A DNA stretch of 64,000 nucleotides, from NCBI GenBank assembly GCA_016218825.1, contig JACRCV010000085.1, positions 1 through 64,000 of the forward strand. Reading direction: 5' to 3'. Origin of the DNA: Deltaproteobacteria bacterium (GTDB taxonomy: Bacteria; Myxococcota; XYA12-FULL-58-9). The stretch's first letter is position 1, and each line of letters starts with the position of its first letter. A model generated the notes under the pieces. It worked only from the letters and a program-made list of their open reading frames with translations. It was not told the DNA's origin and did not search any database. Below, in pieces: positions 1 through 9,187 of the stretch. Both the position numbers and the translations under genes were made by a program.

Positions 1-5
1 AACAC

Positions 6-378
6 GGCCGCGCGAGCAGCGCAGAGGGGGGCCACGAAGCCGACGGTGGCGCGTCAGTCGAAGGCACCGAGATCGCATGCGGCACTTAACGCCGATCGAA
101 GCAAGGCCAGATCGAAGGCACCCACGGAGGCGAGGGGTACCCCCCGAGCAGCGCAGTGCGGCCGACTCGAGCACGGCCCCCCGAACAGCGCAGTGCGGCC
201 GACTCGAGCGCGGCCGCGCGAGCAGCGCAGAGGGGGGCCGCGAAGCCGACGGTGGCGCGTCAGTCGAAGGCGCCGAGATGGCATACGGCACTTAGCGTCG
301 ACCGAGGCACCGCCAGGTCGAAGGCGCCCACGGAGGCGAGGGGTGCCCCCCGAGCAGCGCAGTGCGGCCGACTCGAGC
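6..378. repeat. Tandem copies of a ~167-bp non-coding repeat
   Basis: Two near-identical units lie head to tail (about 6-172 and 212-378), separated by a fragment repeating only the end of the unit (173-209). Each starts GGCCGCGCGAGCAGCGCAG, passes GACGGTGGCGCGTCAGTCGAAGG and ends GTGCGGCCGACTCGAGC. A diverged third copy lies in opposite orientation at 50822-50985. Frames are open here, but they differ between copies and carry no recognisable domain, so I treat it as non-coding. The stretch up to the gene starting at 491 holds nothing else I recognise. Confidence 0.8.
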
Positions 379-490
379 TACCCCCAATCCTGGGGGGCAC
401 CCCGGCGCCTCGCGACCCGTGACATCGCCCCGCGCGAGAAGGTAGCATTCCCCCTTGCGCTCGTCGGCGCCGAGGAGCTTCGTGTCACTC

Positions 491-2422
491 ATGTCCGCCC
501 GCGGTCGGATCCCCTTCATTATGATGATAGCGGCTCTCGCGCCCGCCGCTTGCGTCGACTCGCTCACCTCCGGCAGCCCCAGCGCCTTGCGGCAGAAGGT
601 CTGTGATCCGGGCGAGATCCGCTGCACCGCGGACGGCAACGCCCTGATCTGCCGCCTCGACGGCACCGCGTTCGACACCTCGGCCTGCCCGGTGGGGCAG
701 CGCTGCGTCTCCACCACCTGCGGGGGCGCCCACACCTGGACCCCGGGCTGCTACGACATCCTCTGCGACCCGACCGACAAGCGCTGCGACCCCACCGACA
801 ACGTCCGCATCGAGACCTGCGACCCGACCGGCGTCGACTGGTGCTGCGTCAACAGCTGCGGCACCCCGGAGATCGACGGCGTCTGCTACAAAGGGACCTG
901 CGTCTCGGTGTGCAACTCGAGCGCCAAGAGCTACATCGGCTGCGAGTACTTCGCGGTCGACCTCGACAACGCCTACGTCCCGTGCGGCCGCGACGCGAGC
1001 GGCACCCTGATCTACTGCGACGCCGCGGCGCAGCAGTTCGCGGTCGTGGTGTCGAACCCCGACCCGCAGAACGAGGTGGTCTACCTGGTGACGAACGGCC
1101 CGCCGGATCCGGCGACGAGCGTAGACGCCTGCGCCGCGCCGACCCACGTGGTCGCCGCCGGGACCTTGCCGCCCAAGGGCATCGAGATCTTGAACCTGCC
1201 GCGGCGGGACGCGAACGGCACCGTGAAGGCGCAGCTCGCCTACCGTGTCGCCTCCAACGCGCCGATGACCGCCTACCAGTTCAACCCCCTCGACAACGTC
1301 GGGGTGTTCTCCAACGACGCCACGGTGCTGTTGCCGACGAACGCGGTCGGCAAGAAGTATTACGTGATGACCCGCGAGCAGACCTTCGACGATCTGAAGG
1401 GCTACGTGACCATCGTCGGCACGACGACGACGCCGGCGACCGTCACGGTCACGGTGACCGCGAAGACCCTGGCCGGCCCCGGGATCCCGGCGCTGGCGCC
1501 GGGCGGCAGCTTCACGACTTCACTCGCGCGCTACGAGGTCTTGAACATCGAGACCAACTGGGTGGGCGCCGATCTGACCGGCTCGTTCGTCTCCGCCGAC
1601 CAACCGGTGGTGGTCTTCGGCGGCTCCGAGGCGGCCGACGCCCCGAACACCGACCACTGCGACACCGTGACCGGCACCTGCGTCGCCGACCCGCAGACGC
1701 CGTGTGTCTGTGACCCGAGCGAAGGGCCGCTGTGCAACCCGCAGACCAAGTGCAGCCAGTTCATCACCTGTTGCGCCGACCACCTCGAGATGCAGCTGTT
1801 CCCGCTCAACACCTGGGGCCGCGAGTACGTCGCGGTGCGCAGCAAGCGGCGCGGGCTCGAGAAGGACCTGTGGCGCATCCTGGCCTCCGAGAACGCCACC
1901 CACGTCGAGCTGACGCCGCCCACCGCGGTGGTGCCGATGCTGGAGCAGGGGCAGTGGTTCGAGTTCGAGTCGGACGACGACTTCCTGATCCGCGCCGACC
2001 ACCCGATCCTGGTCGGCCAGTTCCTCGAGGCCGAGCAGGCGCCGACGCCCGGCGAGCAGCCCGGCGACGCCGGCACCGGCGACCCGAGCTTCATCTTGGC
2101 GGTCCCGACCCGGCAGCTCCGCGACTCCTACGTGTTCCTGGCGCCGAACGAGTACACCGTCGACTACGTCTCGATCGCCAGCGTCGCGGGCTCGAGCGTC
2201 CGCCTCGACGGCGTCGACATCGAGACCCTGGACCCCGACGCCCGCCAGGTCGACGTCCGCGACATCGCCGGCACCCCGTGGAAGGCGACCCGGGTGCTGA
2301 TCGCCGACGGCTTCCACATCCTCACCTGCCCCGACAAATGCAGCGTCATGGTGCACGGCTACGACCAGTACGTCAGCTACGGCTACCCCGGCGGGCTGAA
2401 CCTCGAGACCACGACGCCGTAG
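491..2422 (+). CDS. Lipoprotein with IgGFc-binding-type domain
   Basis: A 643-residue predicted lipoprotein. From the ATG at 491 there is a short basic N-terminus, a hydrophobic stretch and a lipobox ending APAAC (Cys21). ATGs at 521/524 are in frame but would remove the basic residues. Residues ~30-150 are very cysteine-rich. From ~165 onward the protein has the alternating beta-strand pattern of the IgGFc_binding family (PF17517): a first half with NPLDN and YYVMTRE segments, a Cys-rich insertion (~385-430), then DHLEMQLFPLNTWGREYV and a C-terminal half that repeats the theme. The family is abundant in Myxococcota and some Bacteroidota and is named after a mucus protein; its bacterial role is unknown, probably surface adhesion. 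It stands alone upstream of the M23 gene. Confidence 0.8.
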   Translation: MSARGRIPFIMMIAALAPAACVDSLTSGSPSALRQKVCDPGEIRCTADGNALICRLDGTAFDTSACPVGQRCVSTTCGGAHTWTPGCYDILCDPTDKRCDPTDNVRIETCDPTGVDWCCVNSCGTPEIDGVCYKGTCVSVCNSSAKSYIGCEYFAVDLDNAYVPCGRDASGTLIYCDAAAQQFAVVVSNPDPQNEVVYLVTNGPPDPATSVDACAAPTHVVAAGTLPPKGIEILNLPRRDANGTVKAQLAYRVASNAPMTAYQFNPLDNVGVFSNDATVLLPTNAVGKKYYVMTREQTFDDLKGYVTIVGTTTTPATVTVTVTAKTLAGPGIPALAPGGSFTTSLARYEVLNIETNWVGADLTGSFVSADQPVVVFGGSEAADAPNTDHCDTVTGTCVADPQTPCVCDPSEGPLCNPQTKCSQFITCCADHLEMQLFPLNTWGREYVAVRSKRRGLEKDLWRILASENATHVELTPPTAVVPMLEQGQWFEFESDDDFLIRADHPILVGQFLEAEQAPTPGEQPGDAGTGDPSFILAVPTRQLRDSYVFLAPNEYTVDYVSIASVAGSSVRLDGVDIETLDPDARQVDVRDIAGTPWKATRVLIADGFHILTCPDKCSVMVHGYDQYVSYGYPGGLNLETTTP

Positions 2423-2516
2423 CCTCGGGTCGCCCCTGCCGTGCGCCGCCTTTTTTGATCCTGGGCCCTGGTTTGCTAAGCTTCCGCTAGAGCGACTTCA
2501 TCCTCAGGGAGCTGCA

Positions 2517-4061
2517 GTGGCACGAGACGTAACCTGGCGACCGCGCGACCGGAAGCAAGAGCAACACCGACAGCGCCGCCGCCTGGGGATCCTCGGCGGC
2601 CTCATCGCGGTGAACCTCGGCGTCGTCCTGTATCATGGGGATCCGCGCGACCGCGTCCCCGCCGCTCCCACCCCCGCTCGCGCCGCTCCCCGTCGCCCGC
2701 CCGCGAGAGTGAACGCGCCGGCCGCAAAGACCCCGACCCCGGCCACCACGCCGGAGAACGCGCCCGAGGCTTCGACCGCGAGCACCCCGGAGACGTCGCC
2801 GGTGGCCACGTCTGAAGGCTCGGCAACCGCGACCACCGAAGCCCCGACGCCGCCGAGCACCATGGGAATGTTCGCGGTCGTCGACAAGACCCGCACCCCG
2901 GGCGTGACCGAGGAGCTCAGCCCGACCGCCGGCATGCGCACCCCCGCCGCGGTGCAGCGCGTCCTGAGCCTGAGCCTCGGCCGCGGTCAGACGGTCGCCG
3001 CCGCCCTCGTCGGGGCCGGCGCCAGGAACGACGACGTCAGCGCCGCCCTCCAGAGCCTGAAGGGCGTGGTCGACTTTCGCCGCCTGCGGCCCGAGAGCCA
3101 GCTGAAGGCCCGCTTCGACGCCGACAATCGCCTGGTCGGCCTCGACGTGTTCGCGAGCCGGACCGAGCGCGCCCGCGCCCACCTGAGCGCGACCGGCTGG
3201 CACGGCCACCCCCTCGACGTCACGGTCGACACCGTCGTCACCATGGTCGCCGGCCAAGTGCGCAGGTCGTTGTGGGAATCGCTGGTGGGCGCCGGCGAGC
3301 GCCCCTGGCTCATCACCGAGGTCGTCGACATGTTCGCCTGGGACATCGACTTCTACTCCGAGGTCTACCCCGGCGACACCTTCCGGCTATTGGTCGAGAA
3401 GCGCTACGTCGACGGCGAGCTCGCGGGCTACGGCGCCCTTCTGGCCGGCGAGTTCGTGACCAACAAGACCTTGCACCGGGCGTTCCGCTACACCGCCGAC
3501 GGCGGCGCTGCCGCGTACTACGACGAAGAGGGCCGGTCGCTGAAGAAGCAGCTCCTGAAGAGCCCGCTGCAGTACGGCAACGTCACCAGTGGCTTCGGCT
3601 ACCGCCACCACCCGATCCTGGGCTACAATCGCCGCCACAACGGGATCGACTATGGCGTGCCCATCGGAACACCGGTCTGGTCAGTGGGGGACGGTCACGT
3701 GACCCGCGCCACCTACGACGCCGGCTTCGGCAAGTTCATCGAGGTCCGGCACCCGAACGGCTGGCTATCGCAGTACGCCCACCTCTCCAGGATCGACGTC
3801 AAGGTCGGCGACCGGGTGGAGCAGAAGCAGTTCATCGGCAAGGTCGGGTCGACCGGGATGTCCACCGGCCCGCACCTTCATTTCGGGCTGAAGCGCTTCG
3901 GCGCCTACGTCAATCCGGCGGCGCAGAAGTTCGAGCGCGGCCAGGCCCTCACCGGGTCGGCGCTCGCGGCGTTCAAGGCCAAGGTCGACAGCCTCATCCA
4001 GGCGCTCAATCGCTTGAGCGTCGCCAGCGGCAAACAGCGCGGCGCCCACGAGGCCGGCTGA
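2517..4061 (+). CDS. M23 (LytM/MepM-type) peptidoglycan peptidase
   Basis: 514 residues starting at a GTG with AGGGAG ~7 nt upstream. A basic N-terminus is followed by one membrane anchor (~residues 23-40), a Pro/Ala/Thr-rich linker (~45-125), an OapA/LysM-like region (~140-240) and a C-terminal M23 domain. The zinc ligands are visible: H374-x3-D378 (RHNGIDYG) and H453-L-H455 (GPHLHFG). The intact ligands argue for an active cross-link-cleaving endopeptidase rather than an EnvC/NlpD-like activator. The stop overlaps the start of the GH3 hydrolase (TGATG), so the two peptidoglycan enzymes are translationally coupled. Confidence 0.9.
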   Translation: MARDVTWRPRDRKQEQHRQRRRLGILGGLIAVNLGVVLYHGDPRDRVPAAPTPARAAPRRPPARVNAPAAKTPTPATTPENAPEASTASTPETSPVATSEGSATATTEAPTPPSTMGMFAVVDKTRTPGVTEELSPTAGMRTPAAVQRVLSLSLGRGQTVAAALVGAGARNDDVSAALQSLKGVVDFRRLRPESQLKARFDADNRLVGLDVFASRTERARAHLSATGWHGHPLDVTVDTVVTMVAGQVRRSLWESLVGAGERPWLITEVVDMFAWDIDFYSEVYPGDTFRLLVEKRYVDGELAGYGALLAGEFVTNKTLHRAFRYTADGGAAAYYDEEGRSLKKQLLKSPLQYGNVTSGFGYRHHPILGYNRRHNGIDYGVPIGTPVWSVGDGHVTRATYDAGFGKFIEVRHPNGWLSQYAHLSRIDVKVGDRVEQKQFIGKVGSTGMSTGPHLHFGLKRFGAYVNPAAQKFERGQALTGSALAAFKAKVDSLIQALNRLSVASGKQRGAHEAG

Positions 4062-5791
4062 TGCACAGCGTCGCCGCCCTCCTCGCCGGCGCCAGTATCT
4101 TGGCGTGGAGCACCGGCGGGGGCGCCGTGGAGCTGCCGCGCCCCGGCGAGCCCGTCGACATCGACCAGATCATCGCCTCGATGAGCGTCGAAGAGAAGGT
4201 CGGGCAGCTGTTGATGGTGGGCTTCGGCGGCACCCGCGTGACCCCGCACATCCGCTTCTGGGTGAAGATGCGCCACGTCGGCGGCGTCGCGCTGTTCTCG
4301 CGCAACATCGTCGACCTGGAGCAGACCGCGCGCTTCACCCGCGAGCTCATGGCCGTCGACGACCAACAGATCCCGCTCTTCGTCGCCCTCGACCAGGAGG
4401 GCGGCAACGTCGTCCGGGTGAAGCAGGGCGCGATGGTGCTCCCCGGCAACATGGCGCTCGGCGCCACCCGCTCCCCTACCCTCGCCTACGTCGCCGGCCA
4501 GGGGCTGGCGATCGACCTGCGCAACCTCGGCTTCAACATGAACCTGGCGCCGGTGTTGGACGTCAACTCCAACCCGAAGAACCCGGTGATCGGCGTGCGC
4601 TCTTACGGCGAGCGCCCCGATCTGGTCGCCGAGCTCGGCGCCTGGTACGTCCGCGGCCAACAAGAGATGGGGGTGGTCGCGGTCGCCAAGCACTTCCCGG
4701 GCCACGGCGACACCCAGTCCGACTCGCACTTCTCGATGCCGTCCATCGACGCCGACCTGACGCGCCTGGAGTCGATCGAGCTCCGGCCCTTCAAAGAGGC
4801 GATGGACGCCGGCCTCGACGCGGTGATGACGGCGCACATCGCGGTGCCGCGCATCGCCGAATCGCCGCACGTGCCGTCGACGCTGTCGACGACCATCATC
4901 GGCGAGATCCTGCGCAAGCGGATGGGCTTCAACGGTGTCGTCATCACCGACGGCCTGGAGATGCAGGGCATCGTCGAGCAGTACGGCAGCGGCAAGGCCG
5001 CGGTGCTCGCGATCCTGGCGGGCGCCGACATGCCGATGATCCTCTGGACCCCGAAGAAGAAGGAGGAGGTCTACCAGGCGCTGCTCGCGGCGGTCGTCGC
5101 CGGCGAGATCACGACCGCGCGCCTCGATCAGTCGGTGCGCCGCATCCTGGCGACCAAGCTGAAGCGCGGCCTGTTCGCGCGCGCCGTCGAGCCGCTGGCG
5201 ACCGTCCTCGAGGGCGGCAACCGCAACCCGCTGCACGAGCAAGTCGCGACCCGCATCGCCCGCGAGGCCGTGACCCTGGTGAAGAACAACGGCGAGGTGC
5301 TGCCGCTGCGCTCGGTGCGCTATCGCAAGGTCGCGGTGCTGGCGCCGCCCGGGCCGCTCGCCAACATCCTCGCCGCCGAGCCCAACGTCGAGGTCCTGAC
5401 CGTGCCCTACATCCCGAGCCGCGAGCGGCGGCGCGAAGACGTCTCCGAGGCCATCGCGATGGCGCGCGGCGCCGACCTGTTGGTGATGGCGGTGGTGAAT
5501 CGCTACCACGTCGAGATGGCGAAGGCGGTGACCAAGGCCCTCCCCTACCTGCCGGTCGCGGTGGTGAGCCTGGCGTCGCCGTACTACCTGGCGAGCATCC
5601 CCGACGTCGACGCCTACGTCTGCACCTACAGCTACCTCGAGGACGCCCAGATCGCCGCGGCCCAGGCCCTGCTCGGCCGCTCGCCGATGGTGGGCCGCTT
5701 GCCGGTCACGATCCCGGGCCTGGCGCCGTACGGCTTCCGGGTGCCGGATCCGCGCGACGCGAGCCCGACGGTGGCGGCGGCGGTGCGCTGA
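4061..5791 (+). CDS. nagZ-like: GH3 beta-N-acetylhexosaminidase, NagZ-like, secreted
   Basis: 576 residues from the ATG at 4061, overlapping the upstream stop. A signal peptide (~1-22) precedes a GH3 domain. The NagZ-type loop KHFPGHGDTQSDSH carries the His/Asp catalytic dyad (H215, D217), and ITDGLEMQG supplies the nucleophile D297. A second C-terminal domain (~400-570) resembles the GH3 alpha/beta sandwich. Cytoplasmic E. coli NagZ is ~340 residues and lacks that domain and the signal peptide, so this is closer to the secreted two-domain form of Bacillus and Bacteroidetes. It should cleave GlcNAc-MurNAc bonds of peptidoglycan fragments, matching its coupling to an M23 peptidase. Confidence 0.9.
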   Translation: MHSVAALLAGASILAWSTGGGAVELPRPGEPVDIDQIIASMSVEEKVGQLLMVGFGGTRVTPHIRFWVKMRHVGGVALFSRNIVDLEQTARFTRELMAVDDQQIPLFVALDQEGGNVVRVKQGAMVLPGNMALGATRSPTLAYVAGQGLAIDLRNLGFNMNLAPVLDVNSNPKNPVIGVRSYGERPDLVAELGAWYVRGQQEMGVVAVAKHFPGHGDTQSDSHFSMPSIDADLTRLESIELRPFKEAMDAGLDAVMTAHIAVPRIAESPHVPSTLSTTIIGEILRKRMGFNGVVITDGLEMQGIVEQYGSGKAAVLAILAGADMPMILWTPKKKEEVYQALLAAVVAGEITTARLDQSVRRILATKLKRGLFARAVEPLATVLEGGNRNPLHEQVATRIAREAVTLVKNNGEVLPLRSVRYRKVAVLAPPGPLANILAAEPNVEVLTVPYIPSRERRREDVSEAIAMARGADLLVMAVVNRYHVEMAKAVTKALPYLPVAVVSLASPYYLASIPDVDAYVCTYSYLEDAQIAAAQALLGRSPMVGRLPVTIPGLAPYGFRVPDPRDASPTVAAAVR

Positions 5792-5875
5792 AGCGGTCTG
5801 GATCCGGCCGCTCCTCCTGTGACAAGCTGCGTCCGACGTCGGGCGCCCCCGCCCGACACCGCAAAGGAGCTCCAA

Positions 5876-6991
5876 GTGCGCCACTGGATCCCGCTCGTGG
5901 TCTCGCTGTCGGCAGTGAACGGTGTCGCCCTCGCCGCGCCCGTGAAGATCGCGGTGCTCCCGGCGCAGATGGACAAGAGCGCTCAAGGGATGGTGCCCAA
6001 GCTCATCGACGACTACCTGCTCACCGCGGTGCAGAACGCCTCCGACGCCGAGGTCATCGGCGAAGAAGACGTCAACACCCTGCTCGGGTTCGACAAACAG
6101 AAGGAGCTGCTCGGCTGCGACGACGTGTCGTGCATGGCGAACCTCGGCGGCGCCCTCGGGGTCGACAAGGTCGTCGCCATCAAGATCGCGCGCCTCGAGA
6201 GCGACTGGGTCGTGACCATGAAGCTCATCAACATCCGCGACACCAGGGTCGAGGCCCGCAGCAGCGACTTCGTCAAGGGCGACGTCAAGGCGCTCTTGAC
6301 CGCGGTGCCGGGCTTCGCCGCCAAGCTCTTCGGCAAGGGCGGCCCCTCCCCCGCCGCCGCCCCGGCGCCGGCCGCGACCACCACCGCCACCGCGAGCCCC
6401 GCGGCGCCGCCACCGACCGCCAGCAAACCGGCCCCGCCCGCGTTCACGCCCAACCCGGCGCTCGGCAGCGGCTCGCGCACCGCCGGCGCTTTTCTCACCG
6501 CCCTCGGCGGCGGCGCCGTGATCGTCGGTCTGCTCACCGCGTTCAACTCCGGCGGCCTCGGGGACAACTTCTGCTCGTCCGGCTCGACCGAGTGCATGGC
6601 GGGGTACGGAACGCTGTTCATCGCGCCCGGGCTGTTGCTCGCCGGCATCGGCTCGGGACAAGTGATGAACGGCCGGGCGCGGGCGATCACCGGCGACGAA
6701 GGCGCGTCCGGAAAGAACGGGATGCGCTGGCTCGGCTGGACGTTGTTCGGTCTGTCCTTCATTACGCCAATCGCCGTCGCCGGGTGGCAGGACGACATGA
6801 CCTCCGGCACGAGCGTCGCGACGATCGGCGCGGTCGTCGGCGGCTCGCTGTTGACCTTCCTGTGGACGATGTGGAGCGACGGCGGCTACGCGCGCATGTC
6901 GAACGGCGCCACGCGCCCATTCGCGAGCTTGATCCTCATTCGCGACCGCGACGCCACCCGTCCCGGCCTCGGCCTGGCGGCGACGTTCTGA
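5876..6991 (+). CDS. TolB-like N-domain protein with C-terminal membrane segments
   Basis: 371 residues from a GTG preceded by AAGGAG at 5863-5868. A signal peptide (~1-20) is followed by an alpha/beta domain (~21-165) starting KIAVLPAQMD, similar in layout to TolB-N/CsgG-like domains, with one Cys pair (GCDDVSCM). A Pro/Ala/Thr linker (~165-205) leads to four hydrophobic segments in the C-terminal half. Related architectures are common in Myxococcota, often beside envelope genes. It lies 3 bp upstream of the lptF-like gene, so it may share the transcript. I cannot name a specific role. Confidence 0.65.
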   Translation: MRHWIPLVVSLSAVNGVALAAPVKIAVLPAQMDKSAQGMVPKLIDDYLLTAVQNASDAEVIGEEDVNTLLGFDKQKELLGCDDVSCMANLGGALGVDKVVAIKIARLESDWVVTMKLINIRDTRVEARSSDFVKGDVKALLTAVPGFAAKLFGKGGPSPAAAPAPAATTTATASPAAPPPTASKPAPPAFTPNPALGSGSRTAGAFLTALGGGAVIVGLLTAFNSGGLGDNFCSSGSTECMAGYGTLFIAPGLLLAGIGSGQVMNGRARAITGDEGASGKNGMRWLGWTLFGLSFITPIAVAGWQDDMTSGTSVATIGAVVGGSLLTFLWTMWSDGGYARMSNGATRPFASLILIRDRDATRPGLGLAATF

Positions 6992-6994
6992 GCC

Positions 6995-8089
6995 TTGCGC
7001 ACCCTCAACCTCTACCTGCTGCGCGAGATCAGCCTGCCCTTCGTGGTCGGCCTGGGCCTGTTCTTCGTGGTCGTGACCTTCGCGCAGGTGCTCAAGGTCT
7101 CGGACGCGGTGACCGGGCTCGGGATCTCCGGCGGCGACGTGGTCCGCGCCCTCGGCTATTCGCTGCCGCCGCTCTTGGGTCTGTTGATCCCGGTGAGCCT
7201 CTTGTTCGCGACCCTGCTCGGCATCGGCCGGGTGTCGTCGGATCGGGAGCTCGTCGGCATGGCCGCGGCCGGCGTCAGTCCGTTCCGGCTCCTCTACGTC
7301 CCGAGCGCCCTCGGCCTGATGCTCGCCGGCATCTGCGGCTACGCGCTCGCGGTGGGCGAACCCTGGGGCATCCGCGGCTTGCGGCACCTGATGGCGACGA
7401 GCGCGCAGCGCGCCCTGGCCTCGGGGGTGCGGGTCGGCGAGTTCACCGAGTGGGTCCCCGGCGTGACCTTCATGGCCCGCGCCCAGGTCGGCCGCGAGCT
7501 CGCCGACGTGGTGTTCGCCGACCGCCGTGACCCCGCCCGGCCGATGGTGATCTCGGCGAAGCGCGGCAAGGTCGGCGCGGGCCTCGAGCCCCGCGACATC
7601 GTCTTCGAGCTCGAGGACGGCGCCATCGTGTTGCACGACCGCGAGGTGGTGCGGGTGCTGCGCTTCGAGAAGAGCCTCTACCGCCTCGACGTCCAGGGGA
7701 TGGTCGGGAACAAATTGCGCACCGCGTCGGCGCTGCAGGAGAAGTCGTTGTTCGAGCTCTGGGAGGAGAGCCAGGATCCGCAGCTCAATCACGACGGCCG
7801 CGCCTTCCGCACCATCACCTTGCACCGCAAGCTGGCGCTCCCGGTCGCGACCCTGTTGTTCGCGCTCCTCGCGGTGCCGCTCGCGGCCCGGCCGCAGGGG
7901 GGCGCGCGGGCGCGCGGCTTCCTCTACAGCGCCGCGCTGGTCGGCGCCTACTACTACCTGGGGCGGGGCTTCGAGCTCGCGGCGCGCGGCGGCGCCTTCG
8001 ACCCGGTGCTCGCCGCGTGGATGCCGAACCTGATCGGCCTCCTGGCGCTCGCGATCCTGCTCAAGCGTCTGCCGCGGAGCGCGATGTGA
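6995..8089 (+). CDS. lptF: LptF/LptG (YjgP/YjgQ) family LPS export permease, first copy
   Basis: 364 residues from a TTG three bases after the previous stop. The N-terminus (RTLNLYLLREISLPFVVGLGLFFVVVTF) is typical of the family: three N-terminal membrane helices, a periplasmic beta-jellyroll (~130-265) and three C-terminal helices. The partner with the same layout overlaps its stop. LptF and LptG form the membrane part of the LptB2FG transporter that extracts LPS from the inner membrane. I assign F by position and similarity of the N-terminus; the F/G assignment is less certain than the family. Confidence 0.85.
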   Translation: MRTLNLYLLREISLPFVVGLGLFFVVVTFAQVLKVSDAVTGLGISGGDVVRALGYSLPPLLGLLIPVSLLFATLLGIGRVSSDRELVGMAAAGVSPFRLLYVPSALGLMLAGICGYALAVGEPWGIRGLRHLMATSAQRALASGVRVGEFTEWVPGVTFMARAQVGRELADVVFADRRDPARPMVISAKRGKVGAGLEPRDIVFELEDGAIVLHDREVVRVLRFEKSLYRLDVQGMVGNKLRTASALQEKSLFELWEESQDPQLNHDGRAFRTITLHRKLALPVATLLFALLAVPLAARPQGGARARGFLYSAALVGAYYYLGRGFELAARGGAFDPVLAAWMPNLIGLLALAILLKRLPRSAM

Positions 8090-9177
8090 GGCTGACCCTC
8101 TACTTCGCGTCGATCGCGGCCGCGGCGACCGGCCTGATGTGTGCAGCCCTCGTGGTGCTCGTGGTCGCGGTCACGCTGGTCGAGAGCGCCGGCGATCTGA
8201 CGACCGCCAGCGCCGGCGGCAGCGCCGCCTTTTGGCTGTGCGTCTACAGCGCGGTTCAGTACGGCTACCAGGTCCTGCCGATCGCCTGCTTCATGGGCAC
8301 GCTGGTCGCCGGCACCGTGCTCGCGCACCGCGGCGAGCTGCTCGCGGCGCAGGCGGCGGGCCTGAGCACCCTGAAGATGGCGATCTCGTTCTTCTGGGTC
8401 GCGGTGTTGGTGTCGAGCCTCGGCGTCACCTGCGGCGAACAGCTGGTGCCGGGTGCCATCGCCGGCGTCGTCCGGGTGCAGCGCGAAGACCTGCAGCGAA
8501 CCTCGGCGCTGACCCGCTTCTATGACCGGCGCCTGACCTGGTTTCGCAAGGCGGACCTGCTGTTGTTCCTGCCGGCGGTCGACCCGCTGACCGCGGTGTT
8601 CTCGGACCCGGTGGTCTATCGCTTCGCCGACGGCCTGATCGTCGAGGTCCTCGAGGCCAAGACCCTGCAATACTCCGAGCGCGGCTGGTGGCTCGCAAAC
8701 GCCACGGTCCGCAGGGCCAGCGACGCGACCGCCACCGTGGTGCCGACCGTGCCGCTCGACCTGCACGTGAGCCCCGCCGACCTCATCGACGTGACCGGCG
8801 ACCCGCGCCAGCTGCAGCGCGACGCCATCGACGCGCTGGTGCGCCGCCGCCAGAAGGCCGGGTTCGACACCACCGCGCATCGGATGGAGCTCTACAGCCG
8901 GGTCGCGACGCCGCTGTCGGCCTTGTGGATGTTCCTGTTCATCTCGCCGTGGGCGCTGCACCCGTCGCGGCGACGGTCGCTCGCGGTCGCGCTCGGCTCC
9001 GGGGTGGTGGTCATCGCGGTGCTGTTGTCGTTGACCCACCTGTTTCGGCTGCTGGCGCTCAGCCACGCGATCCCGCCGGCGCTCGGCGCCTGGGGCGCCG
9101 GTGCAGTGACCTTGGCGCTGTTGCCGGCGTCGTTCGCGCTCTACCACCGCTTCCGCGTCCGCGGCGCGATCTTCTAG
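8086..9177 (+). CDS. lptG: LptF/LptG (YjgP/YjgQ) family LPS export permease, second copy
   Basis: 363 residues. The GTG at 8086 overlaps the upstream stop (GTGA) and is followed at once by a first membrane helix (RLTLYFASIAAAATGL), so longer in-frame starts are unlikely. There are three N-terminal helices, a periplasmic beta-rich domain (~115-260) and three C-terminal helices starting YSRVATPLSALWMFLF. With the preceding gene it should form the LptFG pair. lptB is not in the window. It ends 10 bp from the convergent thrombospondin-repeat lipoprotein. Confidence 0.85.
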   Translation: MRLTLYFASIAAAATGLMCAALVVLVVAVTLVESAGDLTTASAGGSAAFWLCVYSAVQYGYQVLPIACFMGTLVAGTVLAHRGELLAAQAAGLSTLKMAISFFWVAVLVSSLGVTCGEQLVPGAIAGVVRVQREDLQRTSALTRFYDRRLTWFRKADLLLFLPAVDPLTAVFSDPVVYRFADGLIVEVLEAKTLQYSERGWWLANATVRRASDATATVVPTVPLDLHVSPADLIDVTGDPRQLQRDAIDALVRRRQKAGFDTTAHRMELYSRVATPLSALWMFLFISPWALHPSRRRSLAVALGSGVVVIAVLLSLTHLFRLLALSHAIPPALGAWGAGAVTLALLPASFALYHRFRVRGAIF

Positions 9178-9187
9178 ACGCCAGCGC

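Noticed and set aside
6-378. CRISPR-like tandem repeat
   Set aside because: Units are ~167 bp with no unique spacers of constant length and no cas genes nearby.
2440-2465. Intrinsic terminator after the IgGFc-binding gene
   Set aside because: There is a T-run (TTTTTT), but no adjacent stable stem could be drawn.
3905-7825. Very long open frame on the minus strand across nagZ-like, TolB-like and lptF genes
   Set aside because: It is Arg/His/Ala-rich without domains and lies opposite well-supported genes; GC-rich third positions produce such frames by chance.
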